Source: Anaspis maculata | Lineage: Eukaryota > Arthropoda > Insecta > Coleoptera > Scraptiidae | Assembly (NCBI GenBank): GCA_949128115.1 | Contig: OX421963.1 | Span: 91,025,602-91,089,601 of the forward strand | DNA: 64,000 bases | Direction: 5' to 3' | The notes under the pieces: generated by a model | Seen by the model: only the letters and a program-made list of their open reading frames with translations | Told to the model about the DNA's origin: nothing | The model's database searches: none | Shown here: positions 42,740 to 53,764 of the stretch, one piece after another | Numbering within the stretch: the stretch's first letter is position 1 | How the letters are laid out: every line of letters begins with the position of its first letter | Translations under genes and position numbers: made by a program

Positions 42740-44595
42740 TTGTTTATTTTTTAACATTTATTCAACTCACCTTCTTTCAAAAAGGAACGTGAGGTTACTA
42801 ATGTAGTATGCTTGAGGTATTAGCACGACAGAACTTGAGGTAGGTGGAAAATTTATTCAAATGACTTAGGTAAATATAATTAGAAATTTACGGCACAACA
42901 AAAAAAACACAACGTAGGGTCATTAAAGGTATGAGCTAATTAATTTAATTTCGGAAAGGCGGTTTTCTCACAATAAAGAAAAATGATTCAGGTATATTAT
43001 AATATGTGATAGAGATATGACTACAATGAAAAAATTTTTTACAGCTACACTCTCATGTTATTGGCCGACTGGCATCAAAAACGCCAGGACCCCCGTAAAT
43101 TTCACCAATTTCCAACGAGGAAAAAAGACTTATCCGAATTGTTTGTCACAATTTAAGTTTCAAAAGAAGAATTGTTTGTAAAAAGTCCGTAGTAGGAACA
43201 AGTGTCCTCAGATTAGGCTGAATCGTTTTGATTTGCGGTCGCGGAGAGTTTCGCGGTTGTTTTGGAGAGACGGGTATCGAAATATCACCCTGCGTTCCTC
43301 CTGTTCAAAGCGGGGCCTTCCAGTGACGCCGGATCTCCAGTGGTGGCGAAAAAGGTTGGGCCGTCGGCGTGATGATGTACTTCCGTACTCTGTTTTGTAA
43401 TACGATGGTAAAGTTATTTATTAGTGGTGTGAATGGCTCTGTTCTTCCGAACTTTCGCACACCGTCGGTAGCTGATGGCTAGTTTCAAGACACAGGGCAT
43501 GTCCAGCAGCAACAATGATTACAAAAGGGGTTTTGTTCACGAGAAAGGGCTCGTACGACAGCAACTTTACCACAAGAGGTTTATTAACCCTGCACGAGAA
43601 AATTGAGATATAAATAAAATGGAGATGGGATCTACAAGACGTAATAAATGTCCTGGTCACCCATTATGTGAGAAATTCGTCTGGGACAGAGTGAGTTTTA
43701 CTCGTTGTTGGTCTTGTTCTTCATCTCTTCCTTTCGGGGAGTGTATAGATTATTTTATTCATTTATTGAGTGTGGATGAGCTCTTTCCGGCGGCAGTAGT
43801 ATGCTACCGAGTGTCTAGAGTTGAATTACATTACTTCCGGCTAGTAGCCACGAGGCATGCTGGCCTGGCCGCCCCGGCTACGCTGGCTCAGTAGAAGGTG
43901 AGGGTCCTAGATATACTACTTCAACTGGCATTAGTGCTGGTTGTTGATGAATTCCTTCTCCTCTTTCACAGCAAGCAGTGGACATTCCTCATGTTTTCTG
44001 CTTTTTTTGGTCCCGCAAGAGCTTTCCCATAAACTGTCCGTTAGGGGGTATTTTGGGGTTATCTTCCCAACATTCATGATTAAGTTAGGTTAAGCTTATG
44101 TTATTGGCTATTTACTGTTTGGTGTAGCCACACTTATTTTATACATTGTGCATGATTTCTTCTACTGTGTGTCCAAAAATTCTTTGTCACCTTCGTGTCC
44201 ACGCCAAGAGAAAGAGCCGCGTGTTTTGTGTTTCCCTCTAGGTACACCAACGACACTGATTGAGTTTGTTCCAGATATCTCCTGTCTCTCTTTGCATGTT
44301 CGCGTCGCTATCTGCCCGAATTGTTGACTTTGTTATTAGGGAAAATCTCACCTGACGAAATATTTAAATTTGTTAAACTTTATTTTGATTCTGTTTAACT
44401 TACACTGACTCATATATTATTTCATGTTGTGAAAAAGAAAAAAACAAATAAGGAGATTTATCTGTAATTTGACTTTGACCCATGCGGTTCTGTTTTGTTT
44501 TGAATTATAACCAGCTACAATTCGAACATTGATTTCTATAGGATGTCCCCAGTTTCAAATCATTTTGAATAAGATCAAAAAGGAATTTCAAAATA
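42740..44595. other. Unassigned sequence
   Basis: Contains a GC-richer patch at 43,240-43,910 with open frames on both strands that I cannot identify. No zinc-finger exon seen. Confidence 0.35.
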
Positions 44596-44599
44596 CTAT

Positions 44600-45725
44600 G
44601 ATTGTGCAAAAACGTCCAAAAAGGTCCCATAGATCCCAATAGAAATAAGTTCAAATAGGTAGTTACTGGGTAAATTCAACTTCAACTTTTTTTTCACTTT
44701 TGCAAGAGAAATTAGAACAAACCAATATAAACCAATTTAGAAGACTGCGTGTTCGCTCGGCAAGTGGAGCTCTCGGGTTCGATTCCCGGGCACAGCAGGT
44801 CTGGGTGGGTGCTGTGTTAGCGGATTTTTTCAGCTTGTAATAATACTTAAACAAAATGCAGCAATTCCTATGTCTTAAAAATGCCGATAAGGAGAAAAAC
44901 GATAAGGATTCCATAAGAATTTCGAGAAACTGCGCGGCTATATAAAAAAAGCTTGTAAGATCCCAGAAATTCCAACAGAAGATGATATCAAATCAGTAAT
45001 TACTGGGTGAACTCGTTCCGACTTCAACAAAAAACTTTTACAAGAAAAATTAAAATTAACCAGTATGAACCATTTTAATTTTTCTTCGTTTTCTATGAAA
45101 TATTTGAAGAAGTTTACAATGATTACCGATTGAATCCCATAAGAATTCTAAAGAGCTGCGCGACTGTATGAAGAATAGTTGAAATATACCATGGATTCCA
45201 GTATAAAATTAGTTTGAATAGGTAGTTATTGGGTGAATTCTCTCAACTTCAATGAAAAAAGTTCCACAAGAAAAAAGGAATGGACCTGTAAAAACCAATC
45301 AAAAAGATCTTCCGTTTTCTATGGGATATTTTCAGTAGTTTCCAATGATTCCCGATTGGATCCATTGAGAATTCTAAAAAACTGCGCGATTGAATGAAAC
45401 AATATTTCAAAATATCCCATAGATTCCAATACAAAATTGAAATGGAATGAGCCAGTAGAAACTAACTTGAAAAATATTTCGTTTTCTATTGGATATTCGC
45501 AGAAATTTATATTGATTTCCAGTTGTATCCCATGAGAATTCTGAAGAACTGCGCGACTGTATAAAAAATGTTTGCAGTATCCCATAGATCCCAATAGAAA
45601 GTAAGTCCAACCAGATAGTTACTTGGTGAATTAATCTCAACTTCAATGAAAAAAGTTCTACAAAAAAAAGGACTGAACCAGTAGAAACCAATTGGAAAAT
45701 ATTTCGTTTTCTATGGGACTCGAAT
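44600..45725 (+). repeat. ~170-240-bp tandem repeat, four to five diverged copies
   Basis: Ordered blocks AACTGCGCGACTGTAT, CCCATAGATCCCAATAGAAA, AGGTAGTTACTGGGTGAATT and TCAACTTCAATGAAAAAAGTT recur near 44,925, 45,157, 45,382 and 45,549. Confidence 0.75.
44735..44830 (+). repeat. tRNA-derived (SINE-like) segment with B box
   Basis: CTCGGGTTCGATTCCCGGG (44,772-44,790) contains a perfect pol III B box, GGTTCGATTCC, with flanking stem bases. GTTCGCTCGGCAAG upstream fits an anticodon-arm remnant. The A box is weak and there is no complete cloverleaf, so it is not annotated as a tRNA gene. Confidence 0.5.
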
Positions 45726-46930
45726 AACGTCACAATCCAGGTTGACAAGGTTGAAAAGACGATCAGGAACCCATGGAACACGGTTTTTGAATGTGGGCAT
45801 TTTGAAACTGGTTTACACTGTAAAGGCTTCTGAACGGGTTAACCGTGCCAGGTGATTGCGAGCCAAAATTCGGAAAACATACGTACTGGCCCAATCGGTA
45901 TTTTGATTCAATCAGGCACTGTAAATAGAGGTAAAATCTGGCTGAGATAGGACCGAAAATACAGGCAGAGAAGTTTTTAGCAATACGATAAGTTGAGTTT
46001 CACGTCGAAAACGGTGCCGCGTGCCCGCTTGGTGAATTCCAATTCAATCGACCAAAATCATCATACATTTCCACAGTTTTATCGATTACGCGTACATGCA
46101 GTATAATACGAATACCGTAGAAAATTGTAATTGTTGGAAATTGATTTACGAATCAAACGGTAAGCTAGATTTTCCAAATATCCGTCCGCTAAAATTGCTC
46201 ACTGATTCTAGGCCATCAGAATCCTCTATGTATACGTCTGTGTACGTGAATAGATCCGTTTAGACCCATCGTTCGCCACTCATCGCTCGATGTTGATTTA
46301 TAAACAATGCTTTGTCTTGTGATCCTATGAAAGCGGATTCAGGAGGGTCCAGGGATGGTTTCCACTTCGGAAGGATCATGTCAGCTCTGCAGTGTAGGAC
46401 TTTCCAGGTGTCGTCTGAACTTTTACTCGCCAATTACTCTGTGGGAACCCAGAGCCTTGATTTATGTATTCTGTCGCATGTGTCTACTAAGTCATCTTCT
46501 GTTTTAAGAGAAACGGGAGAATGGCGAAGTGTGTGCCTTTTGTTTGTAGAGCATAAATTTGAAGTTCGGAAAAATACTTAATCAAAATCTGTTTGGCCAA
46601 ATAGCTATGAAATTGCGGAAAAATTCAACCGCCTTTGAACCTCCTATATAAACGAGGTTATCAGTAGTCGAGGCTCGAATCTGGAACACACTGTATACAG
46701 CGAAACCTGCAAAACTTTATCAAAATGCCCAAAAATTCCCATTGCAAGTAAGATTCACAATAAGAGTTGTTGAATAAAAACTACGATGAACGAAAGTGCA
46801 TTTTATAAGTGTAACAATAACAAATAACCGACAATAATGGTTGAACTAAACAAAATTCTGCTCCCAGCAGTAGGGGGGCAAAGGTTTTATAACATTAAAC
46901 ACAGTACTCACAAAGCTCAATTTATACCTA
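45726..46930. other. Unassigned sequence left of exon 19
   Basis: A TATATAAA at 46,645 is followed by TCAGT only about 16 bp on, too close for a normal TATA-initiator pair. Nothing else recognised. Confidence 0.35.
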
Positions 46931-46956
46931 ATCCTACATTTATTTTCTTCCTTAAC

Positions 46957-47135
46957 TTATCGTTTCTTGTGCACAGTGTTGATGTGCCGGTTCAAATCGC
47001 CCTTTCGTCTGGCAGCGTACCGACATTTCGCACACTGGAACTGCTTGGCGACGTCGCAGTGATAAGTGACGTGGTTCCACAGACTGGCCGAGTGCTTGTA
47101 CCCTTTGCCGCACTTCCGACAGACGTGCGGCCACA
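46957..47135 (-). CDS. lola: lola-type alternative 3' terminal exon 19 (finger pair)
   Basis: Fifty-nine residues beginning V-WPHVCRKC after CCCTTTTTCAG. Finger 1 C6, C9, H22, C27 (KHSASLWNHVTYHC); linker CDVAKQFQC; finger 2 C35, C38, H51, H56 (ARRKGDLNRHINTVH). This subfamily replaces the CGxxPxF linker by CD-x-x-K-x-F. AATAAA at 46939-46944 on the complement is only 13 bp past the stop, a very short 3' UTR. The frame has no internal ATG at its start and is seen only when read from the acceptor. Confidence 0.9.
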
Positions 47136-47506
47136 CTGAAAAAGGGAAACAATCAAAAACTAGGGTATGTGGAAGGAATCCAAGAAAAAAGATCTAGATA
47201 GAAAACAGAACGGTTATGTGACAACACTGTATATATTTATTCCAAAAACGTTTCGCTCCAGGCGTGTTTTAGAGGAATCAGAACGCCACAGAGCCGCATT
47301 TCAGGGTCATTTTTATTTGATACCTTCTAATCCATTTCAAGCATTATTCGTGATGCCGTCGAAATGAGTTCGAGAGGAGGCACTAAATGTGAATTAGTAT
47401 CTGAAAATCTAGCATTCAAGTAGATTGAAGTAGATAGTCGTTTTATTGGAGAAAATAATTTATACGGAGAAACATTTCTTCGCGTTTCACTTCAATGCGT
47501 TTCTTC

Positions 47507-47697
47507 TTATTTGGTCGATTTTCTGTGCATCAGAACAATGTGTCTCGTTAAATTGCTCTTCCTGCTGGTCACATACGGGCACTCGGAACAGCCGAATTGA
47601 TTTTTCTTGGTGGCGTCGCATTGAAAATTGACGTGGTTGTACAGGCTGGCCGAGTGCTTGTATCCTTTGCCGCACGTTCGACAGACGTGTGGCCACA
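47507..47697 (-). CDS. lola: lola-type alternative 3' terminal exon 20 (mosaic finger pair)
   Basis: Sixty-three residues beginning V-WPHVCRTC after a TTTTGCAG acceptor. Finger 1 C6, C9, H22, C27; finger 2 C37, C40, H53, H58, spaced by an expanded linker (CDATKKNQFGC). Finger 1 up to SASL-x-NHV is nearly that of exon 19, whereas from CDATKK to the stop it is identical to exon 21 except for one residue (S/L before ECPYV). This points to recombination or gene conversion inside the array. AATAAA at 47442-47447 on the complement is 60 bp downstream. Confidence 0.92.
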
Positions 47698-47822
47698 CTG
47701 CAAAATGGAAACAATCAAAAACTGGAGTGAGTGGCAGAAGTCCAAGAAAACGAGATCAAGATGGAAAATACAACTGTGATGTGAAAAAGCTGTACATTTA
47801 TTACGGCAACATTTAGCTTCAC

Positions 47823-47950
47823 GGGCCCGATTCTTCAAATGGGGAACAAAGTTCACATGTGAAGTTGCTAAGCAAGGAAAGCTGTGACTGGCCCTTGTTT
47901 AGCAACTGCACATGTAAACTTCGTTTTCCACTTCAAGAATAGAGCCCTTG
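47823..47950. mobile_element. ~128-bp inverted-repeat element (MITE-like)
   Basis: The left arm GGGCCCGATTCTTCAAATGG and the right arm, its imperfect inverse ending CTTCAAGAATAGAGCCC, also pair over ACATGTGAAGTTGCTAAGCA / GTTTAGCAACTGCACATGT. Nearly the whole element can fold. It lies between exons 20 and 21. Confidence 0.7.
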
Positions 47951-48201
47951 GACATGTAACAGAATTAGGAGCAACTGGAGCTCTACAGAGTCGCATTTCA
48001 GGACCATTTTTGCCGATTTCACACCTCCTGATCCATTCCAAGCATTAATCATTGCCGGAATGAGTTCACTGAATGTGAATTGGCACCTGAAAATCTAGCA
48101 TTCAAGCAGATACGCATCTGTAAATCAACAACGCGATCTTTGGTCTTTTTATTGGTGCAAAAACTATTTTTATACAATGAAACATTTGTGGGCGTTTCTT
48201 C

Positions 48202-48392
48202 TCATTTGGTCGATTTTCTGTGCATCAAGACGATGTGTCTAGTTAAATTGCTCTTTCTGCTGGTCACATACGGGCACTCGAGACAGCCGAATTGATTTTT
48301 CTTGGTAGCGTCGCACTGAAATTTGACGTGGTTATACAGACTGCCCGCGTGCTTGTACCCTATTCCGCAGTTTGAACAGACGTGTGGTCGGA
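48202..48392 (-). CDS. lola: lola-type alternative 3' terminal exon 21 (finger pair)
   Basis: Sixty-three residues beginning V-RPHVCSNC after TTTGCAG. Finger 1 C6, C9, H22, C27 (KHAGSLYNHVKFQC); finger 2 C37, C40, H53, H58 (TSRKSNLTRHIVLMH) with the expanded linker of exon 20. AATAAA at 48148-48153 on the complement is 49 bp past the stop. Sequence downstream of the exon (about 47,960-48,120) is homologous to that downstream of exon 20 (about 47,270-47,440), so the duplication included the 3' UTR and flank. A small inverted-repeat element (47,823-47,950) sits between them. Confidence 0.92.
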
Positions 48393-48399
48393 CTGCAAA

Positions 48400-49385
48400 C
48401 AGAAACTGATTAGTAAAAACAGAAGAAAAGAACTTAAGGCTAAGCTTTCGGGCAACAAAAAGCAATCAGGACAAAGGGATTTTTGCGGAATTAAGCAATC
48501 GGCAGGAGCTAGAAACCGTTTCGTCCTCGGTTCCATCAATATGCGTCATTCAAAATCTCACGACTGAAGTTTGAAGTTTCAAACGGGGCCCTTCATTTTT
48601 TTAATCAATTGGAAAAACAAGTTCAATTCTATGCCTCTCAAACAGTCATGTCGCAACGAGCTTGAACATGTTCAAAATGAATGGAAAATAACAGGTGGAA
48701 TCCATGAAACTTTCGAAAGACAATTCCAATAATTTTTTTAGAACCATCAAAACTTGTAATAAGAAATAAGACAGCTGTGTCAAGAACGCTTCGATTGTTG
48801 TGCGTTCGAGAGTGCTTGGTTTTCTCGACCGGTTCCAGGTGGGTCTTTCACTTAATATTGTATAGTAATTTTGGCTTCCACCCATCCACCAAATCATGCA
48901 TGGTATTTCGATACGCATTCCGTCCGCATGATTATTGTACCTAACTCGGAATTTCGGTCGAGTTGCTGGCTCTCTGTTCTCAGCGGGTTTGCGCAACTCG
49001 CCATTTTTCTCCCCGTCTAGGTGCGTGGCACTGCCCTGAAGTTTGGGTGATTTATCCTACTCTGCGAAGTTGTTCTTGGTTTTGATGAATCCCGTTAATC
49101 TAGTGGGTGTGCAGTTTGTGCACTTATGACGTTGCTTCAGAGATGCACTGTTGTATGTGCATCCCGGGGCTTCACGTCTCTCACGCTGCTACAAGGTTGC
49201 TTTTCCGTGGGCCAACACTGATATTTCACAAAAAATGTTGCCTCAGGTGTTGAAGGAATTAAATTACCACCAAAGTGATGATCCATACTTATTTAATCTT
49301 GTGACAGCCGAAAACCCAAAACTGTGCAAATGGTGAATATAACACTGTAATTTTGGACTAGTGAAAAGTGTTCGAGGATCATTGT
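48400..49385. other. Unassigned sequence between exon 21 and the LINE tail
   Basis: No exon, clear repeat or recognisable frame. Confidence 0.35.
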
Positions 49386-49391
49386 GCACGT

Positions 49392-49392
<1 letters not shown>

Positions 49393-49449
<57 letters not shown>

Positions 49450-49451
49450 TT
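49393..49451 (-). repeat. (GATA/TATC)n microsatellite = LINE 3' tail
   Basis: About 14 GATA units on the plus strand. On the minus strand they directly follow AATAAATC at the end of the LINE 3' UTR. Confidence 0.9.
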
Positions 49452-49671
49452 ATTAAGTGTTCTTGTGCATAAACGCACTACACGAGTCAAGCAAAACAAT
49501 AAGGTAAACATCCAAATTAAAATTAAAATTAAAATTAAAAACACACTTTATCACAGATGGGATAATATAAATCATTAACATTATCTAAACATAAATTATC
49601 AGTTAACATTTATCACATCTCGATGAAAACGAGAGCAAACAAGCAGTCTGGACAACCTTCATCAGATATAT
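49452..49671 (-). other. LINE 3' UTR
   Basis: AT-rich sequence from the LINE stop to AATAAATC, including (AATTTT)n-like TTTTAATTTTAATTTTAAT. Its continuity with both the frame and the microsatellite supports a full 3' end. Confidence 0.75.
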
Positions 49672-52527
49672 CTACAAGAAAAAATCGCTCGGTTTCAAGC
49701 GGAAAAATTCGTCACAGCAATAAAAGGCCCTTGCGCTGAGGAACCGTCTCATCACACGGCTAAAAAGCCTCACTGGCAGATTTCTGACTGAAGTAGGCAA
49801 CACGTTGAAAAATTTAGCGGCCATATGCTTCGGATTTTTTTGGCCCTTAACTAGTCGAGAAAACTGAGGCAATATATTTTCACAATTTCTGGTCTTATAA
49901 TTATGAATATTCTCGTGGGTGACGAAAAGATCTTCGTTCTGCTTCAGATACATCAGGCAGCTGTATATATACTCGCATGGAAAAGTAAGTATGTTGTTAT
50001 CAATAAACGCGCTTTTACAGTCGTCCCTATACCCCAAGCCAGAAATAATCCTGACCGCCCTACGCTGCAAGCCAAAAACCCTGTACCAATCCGACGCGCC
50101 ACCCCAACATAAAATTGAATAAGTCATCACGGAATGGCACAGAGCATGGTAGGCCTGCAGGAGTGTAGGCCTTGAGACACTGTCCGACAACATTTGCAAC
50201 GCGAATACATTTGTTGCAAGCTTACTCGACAACTTATGAATATGCACATCCCACTTCAACTTGGGATCAAAAAAAACACCCAGGAATCTAACTGACTCGA
50301 CATCCCGAAACCCTTCAAGTTCTCTCAGTCCAAAAAACATTGTGTGTGTCTTCAAGGCATTCAAAGAGAGGTGGTTGGCAGCGAACCAGGCCTCGACGTC
50401 CGACCGAGCCAAACGACTCCTATCATCAGCGACAGAGAGATCGCTGCTACGGTTTATCACAGTTGTATCATCCGCAAAAAAAATGAATTCAGCACCATCC
50501 ACACCGCCCGGGAGATCATTTATATAGATTAAAAATAGTAATGGCCCCAATATGGACCCTTGAGGCACTCCATCTCTCACTTCCAACTCACCGGAGAGTT
50601 TTCCTCCAATAGACACCGTCTGGACCCTTCCAGAGAGATAAGACTGAACCAATTGCAAGCTTCGTTTGTCAAAATTGTAGCGTTTCAATTTTTTCAACAA
50701 AATATCATGATTTACGCAGTCAAACGCTTTGGAAAGATCACAAAATGTTGCCGCCAAATACTGCTTGTCCTCAAAGCACTCAAGACACTTATCTATAAAA
50801 TCAAGCACAGCGTCGGTGGTATTTAAACCCCGCCTAAATCCATATTGACACGATGTAAAAAGACCATTTGTTTCAAAGTATTCTAGAATCTGCGAGTTAA
50901 GAGCCTTCTCAAAAACTTTGGACAGTATTGGCAACAATGAAATAGGTCTGAAGTTATCTATCTTAGAAGGATCACCTTTTTTGTGTAAAAGTTTGATTAC
51001 AGATTTTTTTAGTGCACTGGGAAAACGGCCCTCGCGAATGCAATGATTTACTATTTTAGTGAGAGGTATGACGATTTGTTCCTTTACAGATTTAATTAGT
51101 TCCACATTTAGGCCATAGATATCTCTGCTCTTTTTATTTTTCAGGGAGTGCAAAATATCACGTACCTCGACAAATGACACCTCACGAAATGAGAAGTGCA
51201 TCTCGCTGTTTATCTTTATGCTATCAATGTTACAATCTATAACCCCGTCGTTCAAAAGTCTACTTGATAATTCGTTTGCTACGTTGATGAAGTGACTATT
51301 TGCGAAATCTGGTTCTATATTCTTTGGTGCAAGCGACCTACTACAGTTTTTTCTCTTACTGTTAATAATCTGCCACATAGTCTGAATTGGGCAATTTGAT
51401 GATCTGATCAAGCTATCGTTATATTCTTTCTTTGCATTTTTTAATTTGCGCCTATATGCCGTCCTAAATTTATCTCTATACTCTATTAAATCCCGGGTTT
51501 CAACTTCTCGACACATTTCATTTAACAGCTTCATTCGCTCTCTCATCCCCCGCAGCTCAGGGGTACGCGTAAACCATGATGAAGCCGACGCCGACACCGA
51601 CCCCTCACAGCCCACGCGCCGAACGCTGCGTTCGGGAAAGCAGCTCCGGTATGAGTCGATTATCACTCCGAAAAACCTGTCAAACATTAAATCCGAGGTT
51701 AGGCCCGGCTCCAAAGCAAAACTCCAGTCCATCTCAGAAACACTTCCATGGAATAGATTCCCGCCCCGAGCGGTCACCGGTCTACACAGATAATATGCCC
51801 CTCCCCCCGGCTCGTCGTCGCCAACGGCCGAAGACACACACAAACCAATAGCCCGGTGATCCGACAATCCAGCCGAATACACCCTGGACTCATTTACATT
51901 GAAATTTACAAAAAAATTGTCGAGGCAATTTTCCCCCCTGGTGTTGTCAAAGACAGTCCGCTCAAAGCCCAACGTGGAGAAAAAGTCGCAGAGCGTCCTC
52001 GACTCACTCTGCTCCGCGCCAAACCTGACATTGAAGTCACCACACAAGATTATTTTGTTTTCTAATTTTATCAATTTTAGAACTCTTTCTATAATTTCTT
52101 GAAACACCTCTAGGCTGCCACTCGGTGACCTGTAAACTGACAGCAAATAAATGTCGTTCTTTTGAATTTTTATAGCAGAGATCTCGCAGTGTAACTCGAC
52201 AGAAAGGGCCGACAAATCCTCCAACCCCGAAACACCACCCAAACAAGACCTGGTCAGAATCATTGTGCCCCCATGAATATGATTTTGCCTGGCGAAAAAT
52301 GATCCAACAGTGAAACCCCCCAGCCCGAAGCCTAGGGCCTCATCGCAAGAGAGCCAGTGCTCATTTATACACAACACATCACATGACTTATCCAGCAGAA
52401 ACGCCTCAAGTTGATTTACCTTATTTCGGATACATTGAATATTTATATGAATTACACTGAGAAGGCTGCCAGTACCGCTACCGATAATGGACTCTTTCGC
52501 TAAAATGCTATCGTTGGCCGCTACCAT
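49672..52527 (-). CDS. LINE (non-LTR retrotransposon) endonuclease-reverse transcriptase, apparently intact
   Basis: One uninterrupted frame; the first ATG is at 52,527 (951 residues), though the frame stays open a little further upstream. The N-terminal ~220 residues form an apurinic-type endonuclease (NIQCIRNKVNQLE, CINEHWLS, ILCGDFNVR, SGLSDHRAIGL). The central part is a reverse transcriptase (NFRPISLLP, ATFCDLSKAFDCVNHDILL, GVPQGSILGPLLFLIYINDL, catalytic FFADDT). The C-terminus has a short Cys/His-poor thumb region. Endonuclease plus FADD and the tetranucleotide 3' tail fit the CR1/Jockey group; the exact clade is unresolved. No ORF1 is seen upstream. The lack of stops or frameshifts suggests recent arrival. 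It lies in an intron, in the same orientation as lola. Confidence 0.93.
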   Translation of the reverse strand: MVAANDSILAKESIIGSGTGSLLSVIHINIQCIRNKVNQLEAFLLDKSCDVLCINEHWLSCDEALGFGLGGFTVGSFFARQNHIHGGTMILTRSCLGGVSGLEDLSALSVELHCEISAIKIQKNDIYLLSVYRSPSGSLEVFQEIIERVLKLIKLENKIILCGDFNVRFGAEQSESRTLCDFFSTLGFERTVFDNTRGENCLDNFFVNFNVNESRVYSAGLSDHRAIGLCVSSAVGDDEPGGGAYYLCRPVTARGGNLFHGSVSEMDWSFALEPGLTSDLMFDRFFGVIIDSYRSCFPERSVRRVGCEGSVSASASSWFTRTPELRGMRERMKLLNEMCREVETRDLIEYRDKFRTAYRRKLKNAKKEYNDSLIRSSNCPIQTMWQIINSKRKNCSRSLAPKNIEPDFANSHFINVANELSSRLLNDGVIDCNIDSIKINSEMHFSFREVSFVEVRDILHSLKNKKSRDIYGLNVELIKSVKEQIVIPLTKIVNHCIREGRFPSALKKSVIKLLHKKGDPSKIDNFRPISLLPILSKVFEKALNSQILEYFETNGLFTSCQYGFRRGLNTTDAVLDFIDKCLECFEDKQYLAATFCDLSKAFDCVNHDILLKKLKRYNFDKRSLQLVQSYLSGRVQTVSIGGKLSGELEVRDGVPQGSILGPLLFLIYINDLPGGVDGAEFIFFADDTTVINRSSDLSVADDRSRLARSDVEAWFAANHLSLNALKTHTMFFGLRELEGFRDVESVRFLGVFFDPKLKWDVHIHKLSSKLATNVFALQMLSDSVSRPTLLQAYHALCHSVMTYSILCWGGASDWYRVFGLQRRAVRIISGLGYRDDCKSAFIDNNILTFPCEYIYSCLMYLKQNEDLFVTHENIHNYKTRNCENILPQFSRLVKGQKNPKHMAAKFFNVLPTSVRNLPVRLFSRVMRRFLSARAFYCCDEFFRLKPSDFFL

Positions 52528-52629
52528 CCTGGATTCTTCCCGACCGGAAGTCACCAGCGTGGGATTGCTGGCGGTCTGATCGAAAAAATTTAAATCGCTT
52601 CACATATACAAGTAATGTAACAAACAAGA

Positions 52630-52745
52630 AGACAACAAGAAGGAACTCTGCTAGGCCTACGCTAATCAGCTGATAAGGAGAGAACACTAGTTATGATTCA
52701 CATTTCATGGTCGGGTATACATGAAAGTGGGGGGAAGAAAAGGGA
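52630..52745 (+). repeat. ~100-bp repeat, first copy
   Basis: CTGCTAGGCCTACGCTAATC through TCGGGTATACATGAAAGTGG. Related copies at 53,540-53,635 and 53,640-53,745. Confidence 0.7.
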
Positions 52746-52766
52746 CTTGCAGGCTTCCCCGTGCCC

Positions 52767-53437
52767 GAGAGAGGGATGTTTACCTGCTTGTATGAATCTG
52801 CCTTGTCAAGTTTACTAACCTTTTCTCATTTGGTGAAGGAACGAGGCAATTATGTTATCATGTTTTTCAAAAATTTTCAACGTGTTTCTTTACTGTTCCT
52901 GCTTATGTTGCAATTCTGTGAAGGGTGACATTCTTTAGACACTCTGTTGTGTAAGAAGTCTTACCGACTATTGGTTTGCCTAGCGTAACGGAGCGTTTAT
53001 GGTTTTTTTTTTAGAATTGCAAGATTTGCCCCGATATGTTCAGTACTGTGGGCGGTTCTGTCGGCATCAATGCGAAGTGACAGAAAGTGAGCTTTTGTTT
53101 GTGATGTGGAAAACTGACTGCTTAGCGTAAAGTTCCCTCCAAAGCGTAACAGAGCGAGTTTCTCTTTGTTGTTACGTGAATCATTTGCAAACTAAGCAAA
53201 CGTTTCAAGTGGTACCAGGATGTGGGAAATGCATTACTGAAGTGACTTCTCTGTCATTTCATCATGAGTCATTAACACTTGACTTTTATTCCAATTCTTT
53301 GGAAAGGTATTTCAGCACTTAATCAATCAGGCAATGCGCAGGGGTTTCATTGACGTGTTCTTCCCATGTGTGCATCTCAGTGAATACTTCACTTTTCCTT
53401 TGCGATTAAATTAAGAGTTCGACATGTTGTACGATTC
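52767..53437 (+). repeat. ~670-bp direct repeat, left copy
   Basis: Runs from GAGAGAGGGATGTTTACCTG to GACATGTTGTACGAT and is closely matched by 55,299-55,964 in the same orientation. No long frame and no TG...CA LTR ends recognised. Confidence 0.85.
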
Positions 53438-53539
53438 CTTGTTTTGTTTCACTAATCTGATTTTGTGTTAATTTTATCGTTATAAATCCCTGCTTCGTTG
53501 TTGTGAGGTGTTTTGAGAAAAGAAACGAGCTCATTTGAA

Positions 53540-53745
53540 ACTCTAATACACCTAAGCTAATCAGCCGCTGAGGAGAGAACAGTACTTCTTATGATTAATT
53601 TACATTTCATCGTCGGGTTGCACATAAAAATAGGGACAACAAGAACTAACTCTGCTACGCCTAAGCTGATCAGCCGCTAAGGAGAGAACAGTACTTATGA
53701 TTAATTCACAATTCATCGTCGGGTATACATGAAAGTGGGAGAAGG
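53540..53745 (+). repeat. ~100-bp repeat, two tandem copies
   Basis: Both have CCTAAGCT(A/G)ATCAGCCGCT, GGAGAGAACAGTACTT and ATCGTCGGGT. A third copy lies at 52,630-52,745. Confidence 0.7.
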
Positions 53746-53764
53746 AAGATAGCCCAGGCGCCAG

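Noticed and set aside
44735..44830. Functional tRNA gene
   Set aside because: B box is perfect but the A box is weak and no complete cloverleaf or acceptor stem can be drawn; better as a tRNA-derived repeat.
46645..46667. TATATAAA followed by TCAGTAG as a promoter
   Set aside because: Spacing of about 16 bp is too short for a TATA-initiator pair and no gene follows.
51446..52102. Plus-strand frames of 67-115 codons opposite the LINE
   Set aside because: Antisense shadows of the LINE coding frame.
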